A stretch of DNA of 64,000 nt. It comes from Bradyrhizobium sp. LHD-71 (lineage in GTDB: Bacteria; Pseudomonadota; Alphaproteobacteria; Rhizobiales; Xanthobacteraceae). Positions 32,666 through 41,206 of this stretch are shown here, in pieces; the first letter of the stretch is position 1; the number at the start of each line of letters is the position of its first letter. The stretch is taken from the NCBI RefSeq assembly GCF_031157255.1, contig NZ_JAVIFX010000021.1:62001-126000 (forward strand). Reading direction: 5' to 3'. The notes beneath the pieces were generated by a model, which ran no database searches, was not told the origin of the DNA, and saw nothing but the letters and a program-made list of their open reading frames with translations. The translations under genes were made by a program, and so were the position numbers.

Positions 32666-34081
32666 TCAATTCCTCAACGGCACGGCTTCAAAATCACCGC
32701 CGACCAGCGCGAAATGCACCGGATCGGAGAACCGGATCTTGAACTTCGCGCCCTTGGCCTTGACCAGGCCGAGATTGTTGACGCGCACATTCGGCGACGA
32801 TCCTTGCGGCCCGATCTCGCGCAGCCATTCGTTCGACCAGGAAATGCCGAGGTCTCGTGATATCGCTATGCTGACACGTGGGTCCGTTTCGATCGGATCG
32901 GCGCCCGGCGCGATCCCGACCGCTGCGGTGACGAACAGGTCCAGCCGGTTGATGCGCAGACCGTAGGGAAAACTGCCTTGAGGGCCTGTCTCGATCTCGG
33001 CGATCAGCGGCTCGCCGGCCTCTCGATGCGCCGCGCTGTCGACCTTGTAGATATTGCCGCTTTTCGCATCGCCGCAGAGCCAGTGATCGAAACCCTTGAA
33101 CAGCAGCGAGCCGCGCCACCCTGACCTGTTATAGCTTTGGCGCTCGTGCCAACGCTGCAGGACGACGTCATATTCCCAGGTCCAGTCATCGCATTGCACG
33201 ACGACGAAAGGATGCCCCTGCGTGACATAGACGGAGATTTGCAGCGTATCCTTGTTTGTGACCGCCTCGATCAGCCGGTCGAGATCAGGCGGGCTGATCT
33301 TGGTCGATGCGTATCCGTCCAACTGCCGCACCGTGAAATCGTCGGCGATGAAGAAGATGCCGTAGCCGAACCCCTCCTCATGTCCGCCAATGGCGTACGG
33401 GCCGACGATGCCGCGATCATGGGTCGTGATCGGCGAAAACGGAAAGCCTGTCGCCTCGCCGTTGATACCCCAGAACTCGATCGAGGCGCTTCCCGCCGCG
33501 ATCAGCGTATCGCCGCGCGCCAGCACGCGATAGAGCGTGTCCGGCCTGCTCTCTGCTGTAGCCGTATCGAGCGTGTTGATTGCGGTCGAATTCAATCCCG
33601 ACGCGCGCATCGCGCCGTTGCCGTAGCCGAAGATGAAGTAGCCTTTGAGGAAACAGACCGAGTTCGGTGCGCCGACATCCGCATCCGGATAAGTCGACAC
33701 CGCCGACGCGGTCGCGACGAATGCGCCGCTGTCCGGCGACACGATCACGAGGTCCGGCGTCGTGCGGTTGTTGCGCGCGAAGAACACCGGATCAGAGCCG
33801 GTCAGCGCGCCGGAGAGATCGCTTCCCGCGCCGCCTGCGGCCGTGTGCGCGCTCACCTTGCCGGACCAGGCCGTGTAGATCAGCGAACCGAGCTGAATAC
33901 CGCCCCGGAAGTTCTCCTCGTTCGTCGTGCCGAAAGGGCTGAGCCCAGGGCAACGCACCAGCTTGAACGCGTTCGGCCCCGCCTCACCCAACGATTCGGC
34001 AAAGCAGTTGATCAGGCGTCCGCCGCTCTCCTGCGGCTTCTGACCGGGCATCGATGTGGTGGGAAGGACGAGTGCTGGCAT
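32666..34081 (-). CDS. Packaged-DNA stabilisation protein, P22 gp10-like
   Basis: 471 residues, beta-rich with WD/propeller-like repeats: 'GGRLINCFAESLGEAGPNAF' near the start, 'YFIFGYGNGAMRASGLNSTA', 'FADDFTVRQLDGYASTKISP', and 'WTWEYDVVLQRWHERQSYNR'. These are hallmark stretches of the gp10/tail-accessory family that plugs the portal after DNA packaging. It is coupled by ATGA to the gp4-like gene upstream. Normal full length for the family. Confidence 0.8.
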   Translation of the reverse strand: MPALVLPTTSMPGQKPQESGGRLINCFAESLGEAGPNAFKLVRCPGLSPFGTTNEENFRGGIQLGSLIYTAWSGKVSAHTAAGGAGSDLSGALTGSDPVFFARNNRTTPDLVIVSPDSGAFVATASAVSTYPDADVGAPNSVCFLKGYFIFGYGNGAMRASGLNSTAINTLDTATAESRPDTLYRVLARGDTLIAAGSASIEFWGINGEATGFPFSPITTHDRGIVGPYAIGGHEEGFGYGIFFIADDFTVRQLDGYASTKISPPDLDRLIEAVTNKDTLQISVYVTQGHPFVVVQCDDWTWEYDVVLQRWHERQSYNRSGWRGSLLFKGFDHWLCGDAKSGNIYKVDSAAHREAGEPLIAEIETGPQGSFPYGLRINRLDLFVTAAVGIAPGADPIETDPRVSIAISRDLGISWSNEWLREIGPQGSSPNVRVNNLGLVKAKGAKFKIRFSDPVHFALVGGDFEAVPLRN

Positions 34082-34428
34082 CAGTAGTACACCGCCTTCA
34101 GTGGTTCGCGGGTCGACTTCGTTGCTGCCATGCGGCGAAGCAGGGCCTCATTCTCTGCTCTCATCTGCTCGCTGCGCTGCTGGCCGAACGACGGCGCCGC
34201 TTCGTTGGCGAGCAGTCGCGCCAGGGCGAGGAAGTATTCGGACTGGATGGCGTCGCTGTCGCCGATGTCGACGACGTCGTCGAGCGCAAGCTGCCGGATG
34301 AGCGGATCGAGCAGGTTGTCGATGGTGGCTTCGTCTTCATCCGACAGCGACTGTCCGGACGGCAGCACGCCGAGCTCGGTGGCGGCGCGCTCGATCAGGT
34401 CGGTGCGGGTCTTGGTGATGTCGGGCAT
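34081..34428 (-). CDS. P22 gp4-like head-tail adaptor protein
   Basis: 115 residues, helical: 'TRTDLIERAATELGVLPSGQ' followed by 'LIRQLALDDVVDIGDSDAIQ' and 'YFLALARLLANEAAPSFGQQ'. Size, position between capsid and gp10-like genes, and pattern match the gp4 tail-accessory factor that binds the portal ring. The missing portal gene makes it non-functional in a virion unless supplied in trans. Confidence 0.7.
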   Translation of the reverse strand: MPDITKTRTDLIERAATELGVLPSGQSLSDEDEATIDNLLDPLIRQLALDDVVDIGDSDAIQSEYFLALARLLANEAAPSFGQQRSEQMRAENEALLRRMAATKSTREPLKAVYY

Positions 34429-34498
34429 GGAGATGGCTCAAGGGAAAAGGCATGACAGGCGCGGCGCGCGGGTCTGCGCACGCCGCGTCCGTCCCGCG

Positions 34499-35590
34499 TT
34501 ACGCCACCGTGGACGACGCGAAGTAGCCGGTGACGACGCCGTGATCCTTCAGTTCGTCGCGATCGGCAGTGCCGGAGCCGAACTGCATCTTCTCGATGCC
34601 GTAGATGGCTTCGATCGCGACGCCGTGCTTGTCGCCGTAGTCGAACGTCTCCTGCTTCGACACCCAGCGTTTGGCATAGGCCGCACCGATCGCCTGCGCG
34701 CCGCAAAGATAGACCGGCACCACCGTGTCAGTGCCGCCGGCGCCCTCGCCGGTGTAGGTCGAGGAGTCATAGAGGCCGTGCGCCTCCTTGATGATCATCC
34801 CGTCCCACAGAAGATCGCCGCCTTTGAACAGGCGCTCGTTCTCCATCGCCAGCGACACTTCCCGTTGCGTGGCGGTGATCACGCTGTCGTTCTTCAGGTC
34901 GCGGAACGCGAGCGGATGCGCGTAGACGACATAGAGATGCCGGCCGTTCTTCTCGGAACGAATGGGCCGCACCTTCGGGTTCGCCCGCGTCAGCGCCTTC
35001 AGCTTCATCGCCGAAAGGGCCGCCGCGGTGAGGATGTCGGCCGTCGCATCGAGCTGGTCCCAGCCGGCCGAGTGGTCGGTGCCGGCGTATCCGGACGCAA
35101 AGTAGACGCGGTCCGCGTTGTCGGCGAGCCAAGCGTCACGCTGTGCCTCCGGGCTCGTCGCCAGCGCGACGCCGTTGATCGAGGCAAGCGCGCGCTCGAT
35201 CAGCTTCTCGGTGTCTTTCAGCGCCCACTCCTTCAGCGTGTGCTTGGCGGCATCCCGAAGCGAGATCGCCGAAAACTGCTCGTCGATCTCGGCGAAGCGG
35301 ACGCCGTTGCGGCGCTTTGTGATCGCCACCTCGAACGAACGCGAGGCCATGTCCTCTTCATTGCCTTCCAGCACGTCGCGGCCGGTGACGGCGTCGCCCG
35401 TCAGCTTGTTCACCAGCGCGAAGTTGATGCGGTCGCCCGGCTTCTTCGCCAGGTTCTCCTTGACCTGGATGATCGAATTCTCGTTCGTGCCCATCTCGCT
35501 GGAGTAGCGATTTTCAGTCAGGTATTCGGTGAAGAACTTGTCGTCCCACTGCTCCACAGTGAGACCTGCGCCAACCAGAGAGTCAGCCAT
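34499..35590 (-). CDS. Major capsid protein (N4 gp56 / DUF4043-like)
   Basis: 363 residues. The N-terminus 'VEQWDDKFFTEYLTENRYSS' and 'IIQVKENLAKKPGDRINFAL' together with 'LEGNEEDMASRSFEVAITKR' and 'YVVYAHPLAFRDLKNDSVIT' are characteristic of the N4-gp56-type HK97-fold major capsid family. Intact with no lesions visible. It follows scaffold across a REP element (35670-35764), an unusual interruption of a phage head operon. Confidence 0.85.
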   Translation of the reverse strand: MADSLVGAGLTVEQWDDKFFTEYLTENRYSSEMGTNENSIIQVKENLAKKPGDRINFALVNKLTGDAVTGRDVLEGNEEDMASRSFEVAITKRRNGVRFAEIDEQFSAISLRDAAKHTLKEWALKDTEKLIERALASINGVALATSPEAQRDAWLADNADRVYFASGYAGTDHSAGWDQLDATADILTAAALSAMKLKALTRANPKVRPIRSEKNGRHLYVVYAHPLAFRDLKNDSVITATQREVSLAMENERLFKGGDLLWDGMIIKEAHGLYDSSTYTGEGAGGTDTVVPVYLCGAQAIGAAYAKRWVSKQETFDYGDKHGVAIEAIYGIEKMQFGSGTADRDELKDHGVVTGYFASSTVA

Positions 35591-35669
35591 GTGTGTCGAT
35601 TTCCTTTTCGATTGATGATTGCCGACAGCCGAGACGAGCGTGATCAGGTCAGAGCGATGCGACTAACTC

Positions 35670-35764
35670 CGTCATTGCGAGCGAAGCGAAGCGAAGCAAT
35701 CCAGTCTGAGGTCGCGGCAAATGCCGCGCTGGATTGCTTGGTCGCTTTGCTCCTCGCAATGACG
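35670..35764. repeat. REP-type palindrome (family B) inside the phage head operon
   Basis: Arms CGTCATTGCGAGCGAAGCGA and CCTCGCAATGACG enclose GAAGCAATCCAG and CTGGATTGCTT inner arms. Same family as 7617-7706. It lies between the scaffold stop and the capsid start. Confidence 0.85.
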
Positions 35765-35794
35765 GTCTAGGCAGCGCCACTTACTTGACTACGC

Positions 35795-36634
35795 TCAGCC
35801 CGGCCTTCTGCGATCGAAGATGTCGTTGAGCGATGCCGGGCCGGACCAGGCCGGCCCGCGACGGCCACCCACATTGCGGGCACCGGCGAGGTTGGAGGGC
35901 GTGAGCGGAAAGCGCGGTTGCGCCTGTCCGTCACCGAGTTCGGCCAGGATCCTCTCGCGCAGCTCGGCCTCGACCCTGGCCTTGTAGGCCGCGGGGTCGT
36001 CGCCGATCTCGGCACGAGCGACCTGGCGCTGATGCCACCGGACAGCTTCCGCGTAGCGGTTGGGACTACCGACGACGCGCCGGTAGTCCGCAGGATCGAG
36101 CCGTCCCGATTGCAATGCACCGATGAACGCCTGCTCGGCTTCATCCACCGTCCCTTGCGTGAAGCGGTGAACCGCATTCTCGCGGGCAAAGGAATGCAGC
36201 GTCTGATTGATCCGTTCGAACGCCGGCGAGACGGTCTGCGCCACCTCAAAGCGCGTCGCCGCTTCCGGGTTGTCGAAAAAATCAGGCGGAGCCGGCGGCG
36301 CCTGCCGCGGCGTCACCGCCTCGACAAGCTGCGCCATGCGGGCATTGGTTTCACCGAGCTGGCGGCGGAAGTCCGCGACCTCCTCGCTGTAGCGGCGCGA
36401 CCGCTGCCGTTCGGCATGCAGCGCCTGATGCGGGACCATGCGCGTGGCCCCGTCACCTTGCGCCTCCGCCGCATCGGCTTCGGTCGCCCCCTCGGGCCAG
36501 CCTTCGCTTCGCTGCGCGTGAAGGCTTTCGCCTTCCCCTGCCTGCGTCGCGTCGGCCTCGGTTCGCTCTGCGGTCTGTTCGGACACGGCTTCGCCGCCTC
36601 CGGACAGGATGCTGTCCAGCGGTTCTCTGTTCAA
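35795..36634 (-). CDS. Phage scaffolding protein
   Basis: 279 residues. The first ~70 are low-complexity and acidic (repeats of EA, EG, AE), followed by a long helix 'RQRSRRYSEEVADFRRQLGE' and a C-terminal 'RFPLTPSNLAGARNVGGRRG'. An acidic, disordered N-terminus and helical centre just upstream of the capsid gene is typical of podovirus scaffolds (P22 gp8-like). It is the last recognisable phage gene at this edge. Confidence 0.75.
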   Translation of the reverse strand: MNREPLDSILSGGGEAVSEQTAERTEADATQAGEGESLHAQRSEGWPEGATEADAAEAQGDGATRMVPHQALHAERQRSRRYSEEVADFRRQLGETNARMAQLVEAVTPRQAPPAPPDFFDNPEAATRFEVAQTVSPAFERINQTLHSFARENAVHRFTQGTVDEAEQAFIGALQSGRLDPADYRRVVGSPNRYAEAVRWHQRQVARAEIGDDPAAYKARVEAELRERILAELGDGQAQPRFPLTPSNLAGARNVGGRRGPAWSGPASLNDIFDRRRPG

Positions 36635-37067
36635 AGTCTTTCCCTGTGAAGATCACAAACGCCCGTTGCCCGGCGGCGGCTTCCCGGCTCTGCGCGGCCG
36701 GGATCGCGAAACGCCCGTCATGTCAGGCCGGCGGCGCCCGCTGTTTCTCTGGCGAGAAAAAGCAAAGCCCGCGAAGCCTTGCGGCCCGCGGCGGATTGTT
36801 CGGATGCTGGTGTCTAGCAGGCGATCTGCTGGACCAGCAAAAGGAAAAAAGCGGGCCTGTGCAGATCCTGTGAATATCGTCCTTCAAAATGATGGCGAGC
36901 AAAGCCGCTTCGAACACGTTGCGTCACGCTTGCCGGTCACCGCCAAAGCGACCTGTTGGAGCGAACTGCTTGCAATCCGGCCCGCCGTTGCGTGCTTCCC
37001 CAACACCCCCTATCCTGGATACAAAGTGTCATCTGAAGGCATGCAACATCCAGCCAGAGGTGATCGG
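36635..37067. other. Gap at the prophage edge, no gene seen
   Basis: Upstream of the scaffold gene one would expect portal and terminase; none is present. The stretch has GC-rich runs and a hairpin-like AAAGCCCGC tract near 36762, but no confident gene, tRNA or attachment repeat. CCTGTGAATATCGTCCT at 36866-36882 recurs nearly exactly at 38493-38509, on the other side of the amidohydrolase gene. Confidence 0.6.
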
Positions 37068-38429
37068 ATGACCTTGATGCTCCGAGGCGCTCTTCTCGCC
37101 ACACTCCTGCTCACGGCGACATCCTCCGGCACCCGTGCCCAGGATCCTCCACAGGCGAGCGGCGACCTTACGTTGTTCGAGAACGTGCGCATCTTCGATG
37201 GCAAGAACGCGACGCTCTCCGCACCCTCCAACGTTCTGGTACGCGGCAACAGGATCGAGACGATCTCGCCTCAGCCCATCGCGGTCGATCGCAGAGCGGA
37301 CACCCGCATCATTGATGGCGGCGGACGCACACTGATGCCAGGCCTGATCGACGCCCATTGGCACGCGATGATGGTGCGGGTGACTCCCGCACAGGCGTTC
37401 GGTGACGTCGGCTACAACAATCTCCTCGCTGGCGCCGAAGCGACGGACACGCTGATGCGCGGCTTCACCACTGTTCGCGACGTGGGCGGCCCGGCGTTCG
37501 GTCTCAAGAGCGCCATCGACGAGGGCACCGTCGCCGGCCCGCGCATTTATCCATCGGGCGCCGTCATCACGGTGACGAGCGGGCACGGGGATTTCCGCCA
37601 GCTGACCGATCTGCCGCGGACGATCGGCGGCATGCTCACCCGCATGGAGCAGCTTGGTGGCAGCATGGTCGCGGACAGCCCTGACGAAGTGCGCGTGCGC
37701 ACACGCGAGCAGCTCATGCAGGGCGCCTCGCAGATCAAGTTGACGGCTGGCGGCGGGGTGTCGTCACCCTTCAGTCCGATCGACGTGACCACCTTCACCG
37801 AGCCCGAGTTGCGCGCCGCGGTCGAGGCGGCCGAGAACTGGGGCACGTACGTCGCCGCGCATGCATTTACATCGGCTGCGATCCGCGGAGCTGTCGCGGC
37901 TGGCGTGAAGTGCATCGAGCACGGCTTCCTGATGGACGACGCAACCGCCAGACTGATCGCCGAGAAAGGCGTCTGGCTGAGCATGCAGCCACTCCCCGAA
38001 GACTTGAGGCTGGGCTTTCCTGTGGGCTCAGTTCAGCGGGCAAAGGCGGATGAGGTCTGGCCCGGCATCGCCAGGTCCTATGAACTTGCGAAGAAGTACA
38101 GGATCAAGACGGCGTGGGGCACCGATGTGCTGTTCTCGCCGGCGCTGGCGCGGCAACAAGGGGCCATTCTGGCCTCGCTGGCCCGCTGGTACACCCCCGC
38201 CGAGGCACTGGTCATGGCGACCTCGACAAACGCCGAGCTGCTGGCACTGTCCGGAAAGCGCAATCCCTATCCGGGCAAGCTCGGTGTCGTGGAGCAGGAT
38301 GCACTCGCCGACCTGCTTCTCGTCGATGGCAATCCTTTGGAGAACATCAACCTGGTGGCAGATCCCGGCAAGAATTTCCTCGTCATCATGAAGGACGGCA
38401 AGGTCCATAAGAACGCCTTGCTTAAGTGA
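37068..38429 (+). CDS. Exported imidazolonepropionase/prolidase-like amidohydrolase
   Basis: 453 residues. MTLMLRGALLATLLLTATSS then GTRAQ forms a Sec signal, so the enzyme is probably periplasmic. Metal-site motifs: 'GLIDAHWHAM' (H-x-H), 'QIKLTAGGG' (carbamylated-lysine position), 'YVAAHAFTSAAI', 'CIEHGFLMDD', and the catalytic Asp in 'KTAWGTDVLFS'. This is the pattern of the Sgx/Xaa-Pro (Xaa-Arg) dipeptidase group. AGAGG precedes the ATG. It stands alone between the prophage edge and the toxin-antitoxin pair. Confidence 0.85.
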   Translation: MTLMLRGALLATLLLTATSSGTRAQDPPQASGDLTLFENVRIFDGKNATLSAPSNVLVRGNRIETISPQPIAVDRRADTRIIDGGGRTLMPGLIDAHWHAMMVRVTPAQAFGDVGYNNLLAGAEATDTLMRGFTTVRDVGGPAFGLKSAIDEGTVAGPRIYPSGAVITVTSGHGDFRQLTDLPRTIGGMLTRMEQLGGSMVADSPDEVRVRTREQLMQGASQIKLTAGGGVSSPFSPIDVTTFTEPELRAAVEAAENWGTYVAAHAFTSAAIRGAVAAGVKCIEHGFLMDDATARLIAEKGVWLSMQPLPEDLRLGFPVGSVQRAKADEVWPGIARSYELAKKYRIKTAWGTDVLFSPALARQQGAILASLARWYTPAEALVMATSTNAELLALSGKRNPYPGKLGVVEQDALADLLLVDGNPLENINLVADPGKNFLVIMKDGKVHKNALLK

Positions 38430-38551
38430 CCCTCCGGTCTGCGCGGTCATCCCGCGCAGCATGCCCTCAGGCCGGCGATCAGAGCCGGGCGGCCTGTGAA
38501 TATTGTCCTCCGCAGAGGGCATTGTTTCGTGGTGTCGTCGCTCTTATTTAT

Positions 38552-38593
38552 CTTTCCATGGAAAGAAATGAGGTATATTCTTTCCATGGAAAG
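38552..38593 (+). promoter_or_regulatory. Double palindromic operator and promoter of the Xre/RES pair
   Basis: CTTTCCATGGAAAG occurs perfectly twice, at 38552-38565 and 38580-38593, 28 bases apart. The TATATT at 38574-38579 between them is a good -10 element. The second copy overlaps the ribosome site AAGGA of the antitoxin gene. This is the layout of cooperative autorepression by an Xre-type antitoxin. Confidence 0.8.
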
Positions 38594-38601
38594 GATAGGT
38601 C

Positions 38602-38979
38602 ATGCCCACGGCTCTCGCGCCGAAAACACCGACGGAAGCTGCGATCGTCACCAAGGCGCTGGTTCGCGCGTCCGCCAACCTCAGGCTTGCCAACACCGTG
38701 CTCGGCGCGGTTGTCGGCCTGTCGGAGGCGACCATCTCCCGGATGAAGAAGGGCGCCTATGTGCTGAGCCCCGGCGACAAGGCCTATGAGCTGTCCGTGC
38801 TGTTCGTGCGCATGTACCGCTCGCTCACCGCGATCGTCGGCGGCGACGATCAGGTCGCACGCGCCTGGCTCGACAACAAGAACACGGCGCTGCACGCCAA
38901 ACCGATCGAACGCATCCAGACCGTCAGCGGCCTCGTCGATGTCATCAATTACCTGGACGCGCGACGCGCTGCTGTCTAG
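38602..38979 (+). CDS. Antitoxin of the Xre/MbcA/ParS (DUF2384) family
   Basis: 125 residues. The N-terminal helix-turn-helix is 'NTVLGAVVGLSEATISRMKK', and the C-terminal toxin-binding DUF2384 domain runs from 'LSVLFVRMYRSLTAIVGGDD' to 'IERIQTVSGLVDVINYLDAR'. Predicted to neutralise the RES toxin and repress the pair's promoter at the two palindromes. The toxin gene overlaps its end by 41 bases, indicating coupled translation. Confidence 0.88.
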   Translation: MPTALAPKTPTEAAIVTKALVRASANLRLANTVLGAVVGLSEATISRMKKGAYVLSPGDKAYELSVLFVRMYRSLTAIVGGDDQVARAWLDNKNTALHAKPIERIQTVSGLVDVINYLDARRAAV

Positions 38980-39703
38980 TGCCAAGCGGTTGGCCGGCGC
39001 CTGCTGGCGCGTGGTCGAATCGCAAAGCCGGGGCATCACGCTCAAGCTCACCGACACGCTCGAGGAGCAGCTTGTGCTCGAGCGTGTCATCGAGGCGACG
39101 AAGCCGCCGGTGCCGGAAGCCGCAAGGCATCTGCACTACCTGCTGTTCACGCCGTTCCGCTACAGCCCCTACCCCACCGCCTCGCGCTTCCGCCGTGCCG
39201 GCGTGTCTGCGGGCGTGTTCTACGCGTCCGAGCATTCGGAGACGGCGATCGCGGAAACAGTGTTCTACCGATTGCTGTTCTTCTTCGAATCACCCGGCAC
39301 GCCGTGGCCGAAGAACCCGTTCGACTTCCGCGCGTTCGAAGCCCGTTTCGATGCGGCGCGCGCATCCGACCTGACAGAGCCGCCGCTCGATGCACACCAC
39401 CGGCACTGGACTGATCCGGTCGACTACACCTTCTGCCTTTCATTTGCCGACACGGCACGCGAAGCCGGCATCCAGGCAATCCGCTATCAATCGGTGCGCG
39501 ATCCGCAAGCACGCGCCAACCTCGCCCTGCTCGATGTCGCAGCGCTCGTGCCGGCGCAGCGCTTTGCGGAGGAGACCTGGATCCTGCATTTCAGCAACGC
39601 CGGCGTGCGCGCGATCTGTGAAAGCCCGAGACGGTCGCTCGCCTTCGACCGCACGACGTTCGTTGCTGATCCACGCGCCAAGGAATGGCGCTGGGAGCGA
39701 TGA
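38939..39703 (+). CDS. RES-domain toxin (NAD+-degrading)
   Basis: 254 residues from the ATG inside the antitoxin gene (MSSITWTRDALLSSAKRLAG). The family's conserved Arg, Glu and Ser are seen in 'YPTASRFRRAG', 'VFYASEHSETAIAETVFYR' and 'IQAIRYQSVRDP'. RES toxins deplete NAD+ by ADP-ribosyl transfer or phosphorolysis-like cleavage. About 80-100 residues longer than the shortest RES toxins, placing it with the long group that pairs with Xre-DUF2384 antitoxins. Confidence 0.87.
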   Translation: MSSITWTRDALLSSAKRLAGACWRVVESQSRGITLKLTDTLEEQLVLERVIEATKPPVPEAARHLHYLLFTPFRYSPYPTASRFRRAGVSAGVFYASEHSETAIAETVFYRLLFFFESPGTPWPKNPFDFRAFEARFDAARASDLTEPPLDAHHRHWTDPVDYTFCLSFADTAREAGIQAIRYQSVRDPQARANLALLDVAALVPAQRFAEETWILHFSNAGVRAICESPRRSLAFDRTTFVADPRAKEWRWER

Positions 39704-39854
39704 CGCTGTTAGTGAACTGATTAGAGAATTGGCAACCACGTTTCTTCACAAGCTCGTAACGATCGCGCGCCCGCGGAACATTCGGGGTTGGCGGCCTGTT
39801 TGCCCGCACTGTTTTGTTTGCCCTTAAACTGTTCGCACACGGGAAGATTTTTCG

Positions 39855-40178
39855 ATGAAAACCCAGACGCTGATCAGAACAGCTTCCGCGCTCGCGGTTC
39901 TCGCTGCCGGTTTCCTCGCCGGCCAGCCCGCTGAAGCCCAAAGCGCAGTTCGCGAGCCGAACGGCGCGATCCGCTTTTACGACCAGTACGGCCAGGACCG
40001 CGGTTATGCCTGGTGCCTGCGCCGCGGCGGCCGGCAGTGGAGCGGCTCGTCGGATTGCAGCTACTTCACCTATGCCCAATGCCAAGCTTCGATCATCGGC
40101 CCCATGGGCGGTGACTGCACGCCGAATCCGTTCGCGGCCTATGCGACCGTGCCGCCGCCGGGCACGCGCTGGCGCTGA
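39855..40178 (+). CDS. DUF3551-type exported small protein
   Basis: 107 residues with a signal peptide (about 1-29, cleavage after AEA). The mature part has paired cysteines in 'YAWCLRRGGRQWSGSSDCSY' and 'YAQCQASIIGPMGGDC', the DUF3551 pattern, common in multiple copies in Bradyrhizobium. Periplasmic, function unknown, probably disulfide-linked. Confidence 0.8.
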   Translation: MKTQTLIRTASALAVLAAGFLAGQPAEAQSAVREPNGAIRFYDQYGQDRGYAWCLRRGGRQWSGSSDCSYFTYAQCQASIIGPMGGDCTPNPFAAYATVPPPGTRWR

Positions 40179-40482
40179 GTTCGCTCAGAACAAGCCGGTC
40201 CCAACTGGGCGGCCTCTCGTCATCAGGCTTGGCGCGCTGCTCGTGCTCGCCTCGCCCGCACCGCCGACTCTGACACCTCCAGCCTCCCCACGGGCGCAGT
40301 TGTCGATCCTCTCCAAGCAGGCTGCCCGCCAAGATTTTCCAGGAGCGCCGCTGTCTCGTCATTCTAAAAGCAGCATCGGCCTCTTGCGCTTCATGACAAC
40401 TCCAGCGAGCAAACTCCGCGCGGAGCAGCAGGCGCAGCGCAGTTCTGCGCACTTTTGAACGGAACGACAGCGGCTCTCTCAC
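40179..40482. other. Stretch without a recognised gene
   Basis: No convincing gene on either strand: the open frames here have no ribosome sites and shadow-like composition. The right end leads into the stress-type promoter at 40483. Confidence 0.5.
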
Positions 40483-40508
40483 GGAACATAGCAAGTCGCG
40501 CCACCGTT
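40483..40508 (+). promoter_or_regulatory. EcfG-type general stress promoter
   Basis: GGAAC (40483-40487), 17 bases, CGTT (40505-40508): exact match to the alphaproteobacterial EcfG consensus. It lies 37 bases before the start at 40545. Confidence 0.65.
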
Positions 40509-40544
40509 ATCTCAGACACTCACTGTGTGATTGGAGGAGAGGTC

Positions 40545-40781
40545 ATGCGTGAGGTTGATCCGAACACGCGCGAACGACCGCTCGCGCACCAGATGGTCGA
40601 GGATTATGTACCACGCGACTGCAGTACCAGCATGATCGGCACGCTCAGCGTGCTCGCCCTCGCAATCGTGCTTGGCTCGCTGTTCTGGAATATTGCCAGC
40701 ACAAATCGCGCCGGCGATCCAGCCGGCACGGTCCCTCGGACCACCGAACATCGCGCCAGCCCCGGCGCTGCCGAACACTGA
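40545..40781 (+). CDS. Small one-span membrane protein, stress-type
   Basis: 78 residues: an acidic/charged leader 'MREVDPNTRERPLAHQMVED', then a single span 'TLSVLALAIVLGSLFWNIA' and a polar tail. GGAGGAGAGG precedes the ATG. It resembles the protein at 45048 in layout (charged N-terminus, one span, low-complexity tail), and both have related promoters with the shared inner sequence AGTCGCGCC. Function unknown; probably induced under general stress. Confidence 0.7.
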   Translation: MREVDPNTRERPLAHQMVEDYVPRDCSTSMIGTLSVLALAIVLGSLFWNIASTNRAGDPAGTVPRTTEHRASPGAAEH

Positions 40782-40839
40782 TAACAGCACGTCGGGTTGT
40801 AGCCAGTTCGCCCGCTGCGCTCGATTGACGGTGAAGATC

Positions 40840-41073
40840 CTACGGGTTGCCTTTCGCAGTGACATGAAGCGTGTACAGCGTGTGGCCCGAATCATCCAAC
40901 ACCTCCATGCGCCACTCGGTGCCGGGCAACAGCTTGCCATCCAGATCTTTGAGAGACTGCCCGGCCGAGATCGTCGCCTCGTGCCACGCCGCAAACCGGT
41001 CCGGCAGTTCTTCGCCGATCTCATCGACGTAGCTGTCTGCGCCGTTGTAGACATTGAAGAAGAATTTGGCCAT
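40840..41073 (-). CDS. DUF6894-type small protein
   Basis: 77 residues: 'MAKFFFNVYNGADSYVDEIG' with 'LPDRFAAWHEATISAGQSLK' and 'WRMEVLDDSGHTLYTLHVTA'. The opening 'F-F-N' strand, 'D-x-x-G-x-E' turn, and closing 'V-x-D-x-x-G' strand are the pattern of this rhizobial family. Cytoplasmic, function unknown. Confidence 0.75.
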   Translation of the reverse strand: MAKFFFNVYNGADSYVDEIGEELPDRFAAWHEATISAGQSLKDLDGKLLPGTEWRMEVLDDSGHTLYTLHVTAKGNP

Positions 41074-41206
41074 GCGAGCGAATGCACCATCGCTTTTGTT
41101 GGTTCCCGGAACGATGCGCGCTGGTCGTTTATTAGCCTTTACTCAGCGCAACCGGCTACTGCCGTCCCCTAGTCAGAGCGGCCGAACGCTGAGCTATCGT
41201 GCCATT

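Larger units (their letters stand above)
19013..36634. mobile_element. Defective P22/podovirus-like prophage remnant
   Basis: A run of phage structural and lysis genes on the minus strand, from scaffold (36634) down to a small phage-end protein (19013), with several plus-strand cargo genes inserted. Capsid, head-tail, DNA-stabilisation, ejection, collar, fibre, esterase and lysis functions are recognisable. Portal, terminase, integrase, repressor and replication genes are absent, and no flanking tRNA or attachment repeat is visible, so it cannot package or excise by itself. The upstream (36.6 kb) edge abuts a chromosomal amidohydrolase. Confidence 0.85.
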
